DNA of 35,798 nucleotides, taken from a bacterium. Lineage in GTDB: Bacteria; Krumholzibacteriota; Krumholzibacteriia; JACNKJ01. Within the stretch, counting starts at the first letter, position 1. Each line of letters starts with the position of its first letter. Of this stretch, positions 18,687 to 28,889 are shown piece after piece. The stretch is taken from contig VGXI01000009.1 of assembly GCA_016873475.1 (NCBI GenBank), positions 1 to 35,798 on the forward strand, in the 5' to 3' direction. The notes under the pieces were generated by a model that worked only from the letters and a program-made list of their open reading frames with translations, was not told the origin of the DNA and ran no database searches. A program made the translations under genes and the position numbers.

Positions 18687-18743
18687 GACGGAGGGATGCC
18701 GCAGCATTCGGGAGTGGGACCTGAACACCGCGGCCCCTCCGTC
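18687..18743 (+). other. Long-range hairpin in the C-D spacer
   Basis: GACGGAGGG (18687-18695) is perfectly complementary to CCCTCCGTC (18735-18743), just after the C stop and before D. In RNA this would form a 9-bp stem with a ~39-base loop. It could protect the C mRNA end or tune expression within the operon. No T-run follows. Confidence 0.45.
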
Positions 18744-18794
18744 GCTCCATCGATGCTCGGCGGCGCGGCGGCCGGAGCGAGGGAGGACGAAGAC

Positions 18795-20447
18795 TTGAAG
18801 AGACACAGCGCGTGGCACACCCGTGGGGCGATCGGCGTCGCCCTCCTGCTCGTCCTGGCGGGGACGGCCCCGGCCCAGCTCTGCGATCCGGAGGACATGC
18901 CGCCGCCGGCCGCCTTCGCCGACACGCTGCTCCTGCCCGGTCCGGACTGGGAGATGATTCCCTTCTACCCGGTCGGCGGCACCCGCCTGGACGAGGTCGA
19001 CAACGCCCACTACACGGTCGAGACGGAATTCCGCTACTTCGGCATCCCCGCCGAGCCCGACGATACCGAGGAGATGCCGGCGCACTACTTCCTGCCCATC
19101 GGCTGGCGCACGCGCGACATGCTGAGCTTCCGCTGGGCGCGGCCGGCGAGCACGCAGATCGTGCGGGCGCCATCGCTGCGTTCCGGCGGCGTGTGGGTGC
19201 CCGATCCGGCGGGCAGCACGCCGGCGGACACCGTCCTCGTCTCGCCGCGGATGAGCGTCTACGGCCGGTACACGGGCAGCCGCGACCAGGTCTTCACCTT
19301 CGAGTACAGCTTCGGCGCGCGCTTCCAGGGCGATCGCGTGCTCAGCCCGCTCGATCCCGATCTGCAGGCCTGGAGCGCGAGCAGTCACACGGTGGGCGGC
19401 GAGCGCTGGTACGACACGCCCCAGTACTTCACGCCGATCGGCGGCAGCATCACGATCACGAGCATCCTGAGCTGGAAGGAATCCTACGGCCCGGACATCG
19501 AGCACAGCTACGCGCCGGGCGATGCCCGGCTCAGCGGACGCATCAACCTCTACTCCCGCTACACGCGCGTCGCCGCCGACTCGGTGCGGCTGGACGAGAC
19601 GAACATCCACTGCGCCCACGGGCTCTTCCCGGACGCCTGGTATCCGAGCGGCACCTGGAATCCCGAGACCGATCCGTCCGCCTACGGCCTCTACGTCTCC
19701 TTCTCGCCGGGCGTGATGGGCGATCAGTTCCGCTGGCGGCTCGTCGTCGAGGAGATCGACGGTTACCTCGTCTGGCGTGAGCTGGCGGGAAGCGGCGAGG
19801 GGTGGGTGAACATCTGGAAGATCTCCTACAACGAGGAGCGCGACAAGGAGTACTGGTGGTGGATCGGCGGGGAGTTCAGCCCCACGGCGCCGCCGCCTTA
19901 CTACGGCTACGATCCCGCCACCTTGACGCCGGTCTTCGCGGGCAGCGACGAGCTGCTCTTCCTCGACTTCGACGTGCACAACGGCTTCGCCTACAACTAC
20001 GCCATCACCACCTTCGATCGCGGTTTCCGGCCGAACAGCGGCGAGAACAACCACTACCTGCTCAGCAGCACGCCCAAAGAATCGCTGCACACGGTGGCGC
20101 AGAGCCTGGTCTTCAACAAGCCGGCCGACGACAAGCTCGAGCGCAGCGTCTACGCGGTACCCAACCCGCTGCGCTCGGGCAAGAGCGCCTTCGACGACCC
20201 GAACTACCACAACTTCCCGGGCGCCGTGGTGCGCTTCGTGGGGGTCACCGCCCAGACGACCCTCAGGGTCTACTCCCTCGCGGGCGACCTCCTGTTCGAG
20301 GCCGAGAACCGCGATCCGAGCACGTGCAACATCGTCTGGGACACGCGCAACCAGCAGGGCGAGCTGGTGGCGTCGGGGGTCTACCTCTACCGCGCCGAGG
20401 GCGCCGGGGACGACGAGGAGTACGGCCGGTTGGTGATCATCCGCTAG
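18795..20447 (+). CDS. Secreted protein D with C-terminal FlgD-Ig-like domain
   Basis: This 550-residue protein is assigned to TTG 18795, which is 8 bases after GGGAGG (18781-18786) and immediately begins a signal peptide (basic start, then G-V-A-L-L-L-V-L-A-G-T-A-P-A-Q). Starts further upstream would put a long charged segment before the signal. The body is beta-rich and aromatic, including E-I-D-G-Y-L-V-W-R near residue 320. The last ~95 residues look like an FlgD-Ig/sorting-type domain (V-Y-A-V-P-N-P-L-R, L-R-V-Y-S-L-A-G-D-L, I-V-W-D-T-R-N-Q-Q-G, final I-I-R). The N-P-L-R-S-G variant is less canonical than in A and A'. Lies between the C and C' lipoprotein genes. Function unknown. Confidence 0.84.
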   Translation: MKRHSAWHTRGAIGVALLLVLAGTAPAQLCDPEDMPPPAAFADTLLLPGPDWEMIPFYPVGGTRLDEVDNAHYTVETEFRYFGIPAEPDDTEEMPAHYFLPIGWRTRDMLSFRWARPASTQIVRAPSLRSGGVWVPDPAGSTPADTVLVSPRMSVYGRYTGSRDQVFTFEYSFGARFQGDRVLSPLDPDLQAWSASSHTVGGERWYDTPQYFTPIGGSITITSILSWKESYGPDIEHSYAPGDARLSGRINLYSRYTRVAADSVRLDETNIHCAHGLFPDAWYPSGTWNPETDPSAYGLYVSFSPGVMGDQFRWRLVVEEIDGYLVWRELAGSGEGWVNIWKISYNEERDKEYWWWIGGEFSPTAPPPYYGYDPATLTPVFAGSDELLFLDFDVHNGFAYNYAITTFDRGFRPNSGENNHYLLSSTPKESLHTVAQSLVFNKPADDKLERSVYAVPNPLRSGKSAFDDPNYHNFPGAVVRFVGVTAQTTLRVYSLAGDLLFEAENRDPSTCNIVWDTRNQQGELVASGVYLYRAEGAGDDEEYGRLVIIR

Positions 20448-20494
20448 CTTCCGGGGCGCGGCTCGGGGCCCCGGCCGCTGGCCGAGGAGGATCG

Positions 20495-22963
20495 ATGGCG
20501 AGCGTTCGGCGTCGGTGGCGCAGCGTGGAGCCGCTGCTGCTGGCGGTGGCGATCGCCCTGGCCGGCTGCAGCGCCGAGTACGACGACGTCCCGCTCGCGA
20601 ACCGGGCGCCGATCATCCACCTCTCGAGCGGCCCCCTCGAGGGGGAGCCGGACGCCAACTACCGGGTTCACTTCTACTGGAACGGGCACGACCCGGATGG
20701 GCGCGTGGACCGCTACCAGTTCCTGATCACCGACGATGAGATCACCGGGTCACTGCTCATCGACGAGGACATCTACGCACGCCTGGCGGCTCTGGGCTAC
20801 GAGTGGCAGGACGTCTGGGCGCACGACAGCATCTTCTCGGTGACGGCGGACTCGATCCCCGATCCGGCCAGCAACCCCGCGGACTCGATCTACCTCTACG
20901 GCGACCGCTTCCTCTTCCGCGCCCAGCACACCTTCTTCATCCGCGCGGTCGACGAGGCCGGCCTCTGGTCGCGGCTGCCCGAGCACCGCAGCTTCACGGC
21001 GACGAACATCGCGCCCGAGGTCAAGATCGTCTTCCCGCTCGATCTGGGCGGGGTCGGCGGCTACGACGGCCTGCCCCCGGACATCTTCTTCCGCTGGACG
21101 GGCAACGACTCGGTGGGCAACGGCACGGTGATCGAGCCCGATTCGACGCGCTTCGCGCTGCTCCTGCGGGGAGACCTCGGCCTGAACAACCAGCAGAGCG
21201 GCCTGCTCCTCGAATTCCCGCCTGCCCTGTGGAGCCCCTGGCGCCACTGGAACGAGGTCGACAGCCTCAATCCCGCCATCGGCGGCCGCCAGGCGCTCGT
21301 CGAAGACCTGACGCCGGTCTCGCAGGGCGGCAATGCCGGCTACTACCTGTTCTTCGTCCAGGCCAAGGACGAGGCCGGCGCCATCACGAGCCACTTCCAG
21401 GACGGCAAGAACCTGCGCAAGCTGCGCATCGTCGGCAGCCTGCAGCCGCGCCTGGTGATTCGCGAGGCCTCGCTGGGCACCAACGTCTCCAGCCACGACA
21501 TGACCTGGGACTACAGCATCGCCGCCGACCAGCCGCTGAACCTCACCTGGTCGGCGTCGGCGGGTGAGTACGGCAGCGAGATCACCGGCTACCGCTATGG
21601 TTGGGACATCCTCGACGTGAGCAATGACGAGGAGTGGTCGAGCTGGTCGCTCGGCAACACGGCGACCGCGGCGAGCTTCCCCAGCGGCACGCACAGCTTC
21701 ACCCTCGAGGCGCGCGACTACAGCGGGCGGGCGACGCGGATCGTCTACCGCTTCGTCGTGGTCCCCTTCACGATGGACTACGACCTGCTGCTCGTCGACG
21801 ACTACGACAACACGCCCGTTGCCAATCCCTACCAGGGCTGGCCGCTGGGGCCGCCCTTCACCTGGGGCACCTTCCCGCACGACAACGCGCAGCAGCTCGC
21901 GTGGTGGGAGGCGATCCTCGGGGAGTACCCCGATTTCGTGGTCGGGCGCGATTTCTTCCGCGTGACGATCGTCGACCGCGCGCCCTACATCCAGGTGCTG
22001 GCCGCCTACCGGCGCGTGATCTGGGAAGTGCGCGAAGGGGAACCCGGCGCCTCGGGGTTGGCGCGCATCGCGGCGATGATCGACCCCTACACCGTGCAGG
22101 GCGCGGTGCCCTTCGACTACGTCAGCGCCTTCCTCGAGCGCGGCGGACAGCTCCTGCTCTGCGGCGTCTACCCCGTCTTCGCGATGCTGCCCCTGCCGAG
22201 CCAGATGCAGACCGGCAACTACGAGCGCAAGTCGCCGCTCGCCTTCCTCAAGCACCTCGGCTACTCGGGCGGCTCGGTGAACGAATCGACGGCGGCCGTG
22301 CAGCGGTTCCTGCCCTGGCGGCACCTCGGTCTCGACGCGGTGACGAAGGCGGTCGATCCCAATCCGCGCTACTACCCGGGCGCCAACGTGGACCTGCGCA
22401 ACACCCGCACCTTCTGGGGGCTGACCGGGCTAGGCTACGCGGGCGAGGAGCAGGCGGACTATCCGATCAGCACCGGCTGGGTGCCGCCCGACACCCTGCG
22501 CTTCCGCCCCGAGGTCTACGCCTGGTTCGCCGCGGCCGGGCCCATCTTCAACAACCCGGACGACTGGGAGGACCCGAGCGGCGCCAACCACGTCGAGTTC
22601 GGCATCGGCGAAGGCGAGATCTACAACTGGGAGCGTTTCGCGGCGGCCTACGAGCCGCCGCTGGTGCTGCGCAGCGGCCAGTATCGGCGCCTGCTCAACT
22701 ACATCCCCGCCGACTCGACGACGCGCTGGGGCACCGCTCCCAGCGCCAGCCATCCCTTCCTGCGCAGCGACGGCACCCATTACAACGAGGCCCACTACAG
22801 CCTGGGCCCGAATCGGCCGCAGATGAACGGGCTCGTCAGTGTCGTCCACCCCGAGACGCCCAGCGTCGTGCTCGGCTTCACGCCCTACTTCCTCGCCCCG
22901 GCCGACGCCCGCGGTCTCTTCGACCACATCCTGGTCGACATCTTCCACCTGACGAAGCGCTGA
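20495..22963 (+). CDS. Lipoprotein C', paralogue of C
   Basis: This 822-residue protein starts at ATG 20495 after GAGGAGG (20484-20490), with a textbook lipobox L-A-G-C at Cys 25. It is colinear with C along its length: Y-W-N-G-H-D-P-D-G-R-V module, F-F-V-Q-A-K-D-E-A-G-A, S-E-I-T-G-Y-R-Y-G-W-D-I, then a GATase-like domain starting at L-L-L-V-D-D-Y and containing F-L-E-R-G-G-Q-L-L-L-C-G. The C-terminal third diverges more than the middle. The open frame upstream (from 19802) runs over D and is not coding. Its position last in the B-C-D-C' operon suggests duplication with D or another partner. Likely lipid-anchored in the envelope; function unknown. Confidence 0.89.
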   Translation: MASVRRRWRSVEPLLLAVAIALAGCSAEYDDVPLANRAPIIHLSSGPLEGEPDANYRVHFYWNGHDPDGRVDRYQFLITDDEITGSLLIDEDIYARLAALGYEWQDVWAHDSIFSVTADSIPDPASNPADSIYLYGDRFLFRAQHTFFIRAVDEAGLWSRLPEHRSFTATNIAPEVKIVFPLDLGGVGGYDGLPPDIFFRWTGNDSVGNGTVIEPDSTRFALLLRGDLGLNNQQSGLLLEFPPALWSPWRHWNEVDSLNPAIGGRQALVEDLTPVSQGGNAGYYLFFVQAKDEAGAITSHFQDGKNLRKLRIVGSLQPRLVIREASLGTNVSSHDMTWDYSIAADQPLNLTWSASAGEYGSEITGYRYGWDILDVSNDEEWSSWSLGNTATAASFPSGTHSFTLEARDYSGRATRIVYRFVVVPFTMDYDLLLVDDYDNTPVANPYQGWPLGPPFTWGTFPHDNAQQLAWWEAILGEYPDFVVGRDFFRVTIVDRAPYIQVLAAYRRVIWEVREGEPGASGLARIAAMIDPYTVQGAVPFDYVSAFLERGGQLLLCGVYPVFAMLPLPSQMQTGNYERKSPLAFLKHLGYSGGSVNESTAAVQRFLPWRHLGLDAVTKAVDPNPRYYPGANVDLRNTRTFWGLTGLGYAGEEQADYPISTGWVPPDTLRFRPEVYAWFAAAGPIFNNPDDWEDPSGANHVEFGIGEGEIYNWERFAAAYEPPLVLRSGQYRRLLNYIPADSTTRWGTAPSASHPFLRSDGTHYNEAHYSLGPNRPQMNGLVSVVHPETPSVVLGFTPYFLAPADARGLFDHILVDIFHLTKR

Positions 22964-22968
22964 GCTCG

Positions 22969-23349
22969 ATGCCGTCGGCCCCCTGGCAGAACCTGGCAGT
23001 GCTCACGCGCGGCGACTGGCCGGAGTCTCGCCACGCCGGCGCCTGGCGGCGGGGCCGCCCCCGGCGGGCCTGCCCAGGCCCGAGCTGCCCTAGGCGGCGG
23101 CCCTGGCGCGCCTGCGCGGCGCCCTGGCCGCCCACCCCGAGCTCGTGGGGGGCAGCCGCCGGCGCCGAGCGCGTCGTGCCGCCCCTCGTCTGCGCCCTGC
23201 TCGCGCGCTGGGGAATTCTCGACGCAAAAGCGCTTGCCGCGCTGGCGAGTTGGCGGGATCCTGCGCAAGTTAACGCGGCCGGGCGGGTGACGGGAGCGCT
23301 CAGCGTCCTGCCGGAGGCCTTGCCACCGGCCGTGCCGGTCCTGGACTAG
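22969..23349 (+). pseudogene. Remnant of a type II L-asparaginase (PF06089-like)
   Basis: Three pieces of an Asparaginase_II-family protein survive in order but in different frames. 22969-23040 reads L-A-V-L-T-R-G-D-W-P-E-S-R-H-A-G, the family N terminus. About 23067-23162, one frame over, reads G-L-P-R-P-E-L-P, a TAG stop (23091-23093), then A-L-A-A-H-P-E-L-V-G-G. 23161-23310, back in the first frame, reads E-R-V-V-P-P-L-V-C-A-L-L and A-S-W-R-D-P-A-Q-V-N-A-A-G-R-V-T-G, the C terminus. A working member is ~330 residues; here about two thirds is deleted. A 126-codon frame remains open across it but its middle is Arg/Pro/Trp nonsense. It fills the gap between C' and tnaA. Identification is from remembered family motifs. 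Confidence 0.75.
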
Positions 23350-23362
23350 TCTGGAGGTTGGG

Positions 23363-24763
23363 ATGGAGCGCTACATCGAGCCCTTCAAGGTGAAGGTCGT
23401 CGAGCCGATCACCGCCATCAGCCGCGAGGAGCGGGCGGCGGCGATCGCCCGGGCCGGCTTCAACCTGTTCAAGCTGCGCGCGGACGAGATCTACATCGAC
23501 CTTCTCACGGACTCCGGCACCAGCGCGATGAGCGACAACCAGTGGGCCGGCATCATGCTCGGTGACGAGTCCTACGCCGGCAGCCGGAACTACTTCAACT
23601 TCGAGACGGCCGTGCGCGAGATCTTCGGCCTCGAGCACGTGATCCCCGTCCACCAGGGCCGCGTGGCGGAGAACCTGCTCTTCTCGACCGTCCTCGAGCC
23701 GGGGATGGTCGTCCCCAACAACAGCCACTTCGACACGACACGCGCGAACGTCGAGGTCCACGCCGCCGAGGCGCTGGACCTCCTCTGCGCCGAGGGCAAG
23801 GACCCGCACCTCAGCGCGCCCTTCAAGGGCAACATGGACGTGGCGGCCCTGGAGGCCCTGATCGCGCGGGTCGGCACGGCGCGCATCCCGCTCGTGATGC
23901 TGACGGTGACCAACAACAGCGGTGGCGGCCAGCCGGTCTCGCTGGCGAACATCCGCGCGGTCAGCGCCGTCTGCCGCGCCCACGGGCTGCCGCTCTTCTT
24001 CGATGCCTGCCGCTTCGCCGAGAACGCCTACTTCATCAAGACCCGCGAGCCGGGCTACGCCGGGCGCAGCATCCCGGAGATCGTCGCCGAGATGTTCGGC
24101 TACGTCGACGGCTGCACGATGAGCGCCAAGAAGGACGGCATGGTCAACATGGGCGGCTTCCTCGCCATGCGCGACGGGGAGCTGGCCGAGCGCATCCGCA
24201 ACCTGCTCATCCTGGTCGAGGGCTTCCCCACCTACGGCGGGCTCTCGGGCCGGGATCTCGAGGCCATCGCCCGCGGCCTGCGCGAGGTGCTCGACGAGCG
24301 CTACCTGCACTTTCGCGTCAGTCAGGTGGCCAACCTCGGCGAGCAGCTCGCGCAGGGGGGCGTGCCCATCCTGCAGCCGCCGGGCGGGCACGCCGTCTAT
24401 CTGAATGCGGGCGAGTTCCTGCCCCACATTCCGCCGGCGGCCTTTCCCGGGCAGTCGCTGGCTGTGAACCTCTACATCGAGTCCGGCGTGCGCGGAGTGG
24501 AGATCGGCACCCTGATGTTCGGCGGCAAGGACCCCGCGACGGGCGCCGAGCGCACGGCGCGCCTGGAGCTGGTGCGCCTGGCCATCCCGCGCCGCGTCTA
24601 CACGACGATGCACATGAACTACGTGGCCCAGGCGATCCTGGACCTCTACCAGAAGCGGGCGAGCCTGCAGGGCATGCGCATCGTCAAGGCGCCGCCCTTC
24701 CTGCGCCACTTCTCGGCCACCCTGGACTTCGTCGGCCGGCCCGAGCGCGCCCAGGCCATCTGA
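23363..24763 (+). CDS. tnaA: Tryptophanase (L-tryptophan indole-lyase)
   Basis: This 466-residue PLP enzyme splits tryptophan into indole, pyruvate and ammonium. Family blocks are I-D-L-L-T-D-S-G-T near residue 50, [13 protein letters not shown], and M-S-A-K-K-D with the PLP lysine at 257. Three positions separate it from tyrosine phenol-lyase: Asp 124 (F-D-T-T; Thr in the lyase), His 449 (L-R-H-F; Phe in the lyase), and Ile in V-E-I-G where tyrosine phenol-lyase has the substrate-binding Arg. All three read as tryptophanase. The start ATG follows GGAGG (23353-23357) by 5 bases. There is no tnaC-like leader peptide or boxA that I can see. It is 22 bases from ppdK, so the two are probably co-transcribed. 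Confidence 0.92.
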   Translation: MERYIEPFKVKVVEPITAISREERAAAIARAGFNLFKLRADEIYIDLLTDSGTSAMSDNQWAGIMLGDESYAGSRNYFNFETAVREIFGLEHVIPVHQGRVAENLLFSTVLEPGMVVPNNSHFDTTRANVEVHAAEALDLLCAEGKDPHLSAPFKGNMDVAALEALIARVGTARIPLVMLTVTNNSGGGQPVSLANIRAVSAVCRAHGLPLFFDACRFAENAYFIKTREPGYAGRSIPEIVAEMFGYVDGCTMSAKKDGMVNMGGFLAMRDGELAERIRNLLILVEGFPTYGGLSGRDLEAIARGLREVLDERYLHFRVSQVANLGEQLAQGGVPILQPPGGHAVYLNAGEFLPHIPPAAFPGQSLAVNLYIESGVRGVEIGTLMFGGKDPATGAERTARLELVRLAIPRRVYTTMHMNYVAQAILDLYQKRASLQGMRIVKAPPFLRHFSATLDFVGRPERAQAI

Positions 24764-24785
24764 AACTGCGAGGAGAGAGCGAAGC

Positions 24786-27538
<2,753 letters not shown>

Positions 27539-27542
<4 letters not shown>

Positions 27543-28387
27543 GCGGGGAGCGGAGCCTGCGCGCCGCCAGCCGCAGGGAGCGGTCGGCGGCGCCCTGCGT
27601 TCCGCCCGCCGGGCCTGCCGCGCCGCGCCTCGATCTGCCGGCGCTGCGCCGCTCGCTGCGGCGCACGCTCCTGGTCGCCCTCGCCGCCCAGGCGGCGCTG
27701 GCCCTGCTGCTCGCCCGCTGGCCGGGACCGCCGCGCCTGGGCGCCGGCTACTTCGCCCTCGCTCTGCCCTGGGGCCTGGCCGTCGGCGCCGTCTTCACCC
27801 GCGGTCTGCACCTGCTCTACAGCGATGCGGGGCGCCCCCTCGCGCGTCTGAACCTCGCGACGAAGATCACCTTGCTGCGGCTGCTCGCGGTGCCCCTCGT
27901 GATCAGTCTCGTGCTCGCGGGCCGGCTGGTCATGGCCGGGGCCGTCGTCCTCCTGGCGGCGCTCAGCGACTGGCTGGACGGCGCCCTCGCCCGGCGCCTG
28001 GACGAGGTGACCCAGCTCGGCCGCGTGGCCGACCCGAGTATCGATGCGCTCTTCTGCGGCAGCGCGCTGGCGGCTCTCGCGCTGGCGGGCGCGCTGCCCG
28101 GCTGGGTCGTCGCCCTGGCGGGTCTGCGCTACGCCCTGCTGGCCGGCGGCGCACTCGGCTTGCGGCTCTTCGCCGGCTACCTGCCCGTGCGCGCCACCTT
28201 CGCCGGCCGCCTCTTCTACGTGCTGCAGTACGGCCTCCTCGTGTTGCTGCTCCTCCTCGGTTCGGGCGAGGGCGCCGCCGCGCTGCGGCGCTGGATCCCG
28301 CCCGCCCTCGGCGGGCTGCAGGTGCTGGTCAGCCTGCAACTCGCCTTGCTCGGCCGGAACCTCTATGCTGAGCTGCGGCGGGCTTGA
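27539..28387 (+). CDS. CDP-alcohol phosphatidyltransferase, probable CTG start
   Basis: The CDP-alcohol phosphotransferase signature D-x2-D-G-x2-A-R...G-x3-D-x3-D is complete; the first Asp codon is at 27968. These integral membrane enzymes join a CDP-diacylglycerol-type donor to an alcohol such as glycerol-3-phosphate or inositol phosphate; the acceptor cannot be read here. The first ATG/GTG/TTG codon is TTG 27872, but coding sequence clearly extends upstream (two hydrophobic segments around [15 protein letters not shown] and [12 protein letters not shown]). It contains no ATG/GTG/TTG back to the ppdK end. The best start is CTG 27539, which overlaps the ppdK stop as CTGA and follows a purine-rich GGGAGTGGGGG. 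This gives 282 residues. The start is an inference; the family is firm. Confidence 0.82.
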
Positions 28388-28451
28388 GCGGCGACCCGGC
28401 CCGGCGCCGGGCAGCGATCCCGGTGGGCCGCTGCGCGAAAGGAGCTCCGGC

Positions 28452-28835
28452 ATGCGCCCGATCCTCCGCTTCCTGCTCATCGCCGGGCTGGCCGGGGTAG
28501 CCTGCGCGCGGCCGGCCCAGGCCCCCCTGACGATCTGGGCGGGCGATGCGGCGGCTGTCCGCCTCGAGTACCGGGGCGAGGCGCTGGCCGTCTACGCGGC
28601 GGGGGACTTCAACGACTGGAACCCCCAGCGCCATCCCTTCCGGCGCCTGGAGGACGGCCGCTGGGAACTGACGCTGAGGCTCGCGCCCGGCGAGTACGGC
28701 TACCTACTGGCCGTGGAGGACAGCGGCGGCTGGACTCTGCGCCTGGACCCGGCCAACCCGCTCCGGCGCGACGACGCGGCCGGCCGCGGCCTCTCCCTGC
28801 TGCGCGTCGGGAACGACAAGGCCGGCGACGACTAG
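28452..28835 (+). CDS. Small exported CBM48/AMPK-beta-like domain protein
   Basis: This 127-residue protein starts at ATG 28452 after AAAGGAG (28438-28444) at 7 bases. Residues 1-18 form a signal ending at a Cys (A-G-V-A-C), probably a lipoprotein with a non-ideal lipobox. The rest is one Ig-like domain resembling the glycogen-binding domain of AMPK-beta/CBM48: A-G-D-F-N-D-W-N-P near residue 55, D-G-R-W-E-L-T-L-R-L-A-P-G-E-Y-G-Y, and L-D-P-A-N-P. Such domains bind alpha-glucans or act as general E-set partners. No catalytic domain is attached and no glycan enzyme is nearby, so carbohydrate binding is only a possibility. The frame open upstream (from 28044) is not coding. Confidence 0.82.
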   Translation: MRPILRFLLIAGLAGVACARPAQAPLTIWAGDAAAVRLEYRGEALAVYAAGDFNDWNPQRHPFRRLEDGRWELTLRLAPGEYGYLLAVEDSGGWTLRLDPANPLRRDDAAGRGLSLLRVGNDKAGDD

Positions 28836-28845
28836 ACCGCGCACC

Positions 28846-28886
28846 GACGCCTCCAGGCGTCACCGCACCATCCGGAGGCGACGGAT
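28846..28886 (+). other. Hairpins in the spacer before the VWA gene, one holding the ribosome site
   Basis: GACGCC (28846-28851)/GGCGTC (28856-28861) form a 6-bp hairpin. Then ATCCG (28870-28874)/CGGAT (28882-28886) can enclose most of the GGAGG ribosome-binding site (28874-28878) in a 7-base loop, with its first G paired. The start GTG is at 28890. This may modulate translation, but short GC-rich stems arise easily by chance. Confidence 0.3.
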
Positions 28887-28889
28887 CCC

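Noticed and set aside
18684-18794. An N-terminal extension of protein D from TTG 18684
   Set aside because: It would place ~37 low-complexity residues before a signal peptide. GGGAGG sits 8 bases before TTG 18795.
19802-20494. An upstream start for lipoprotein C'
   Set aside because: The region is coding in another frame for D. GAGGAGG and a perfect lipobox fix ATG 20495.
23363-24763. Tyrosine phenol-lyase as the identity of this PLP enzyme
   Set aside because: Asp 124, His 449 and Ile in the V-E-I-G position are the tryptophanase versions of the specificity residues.
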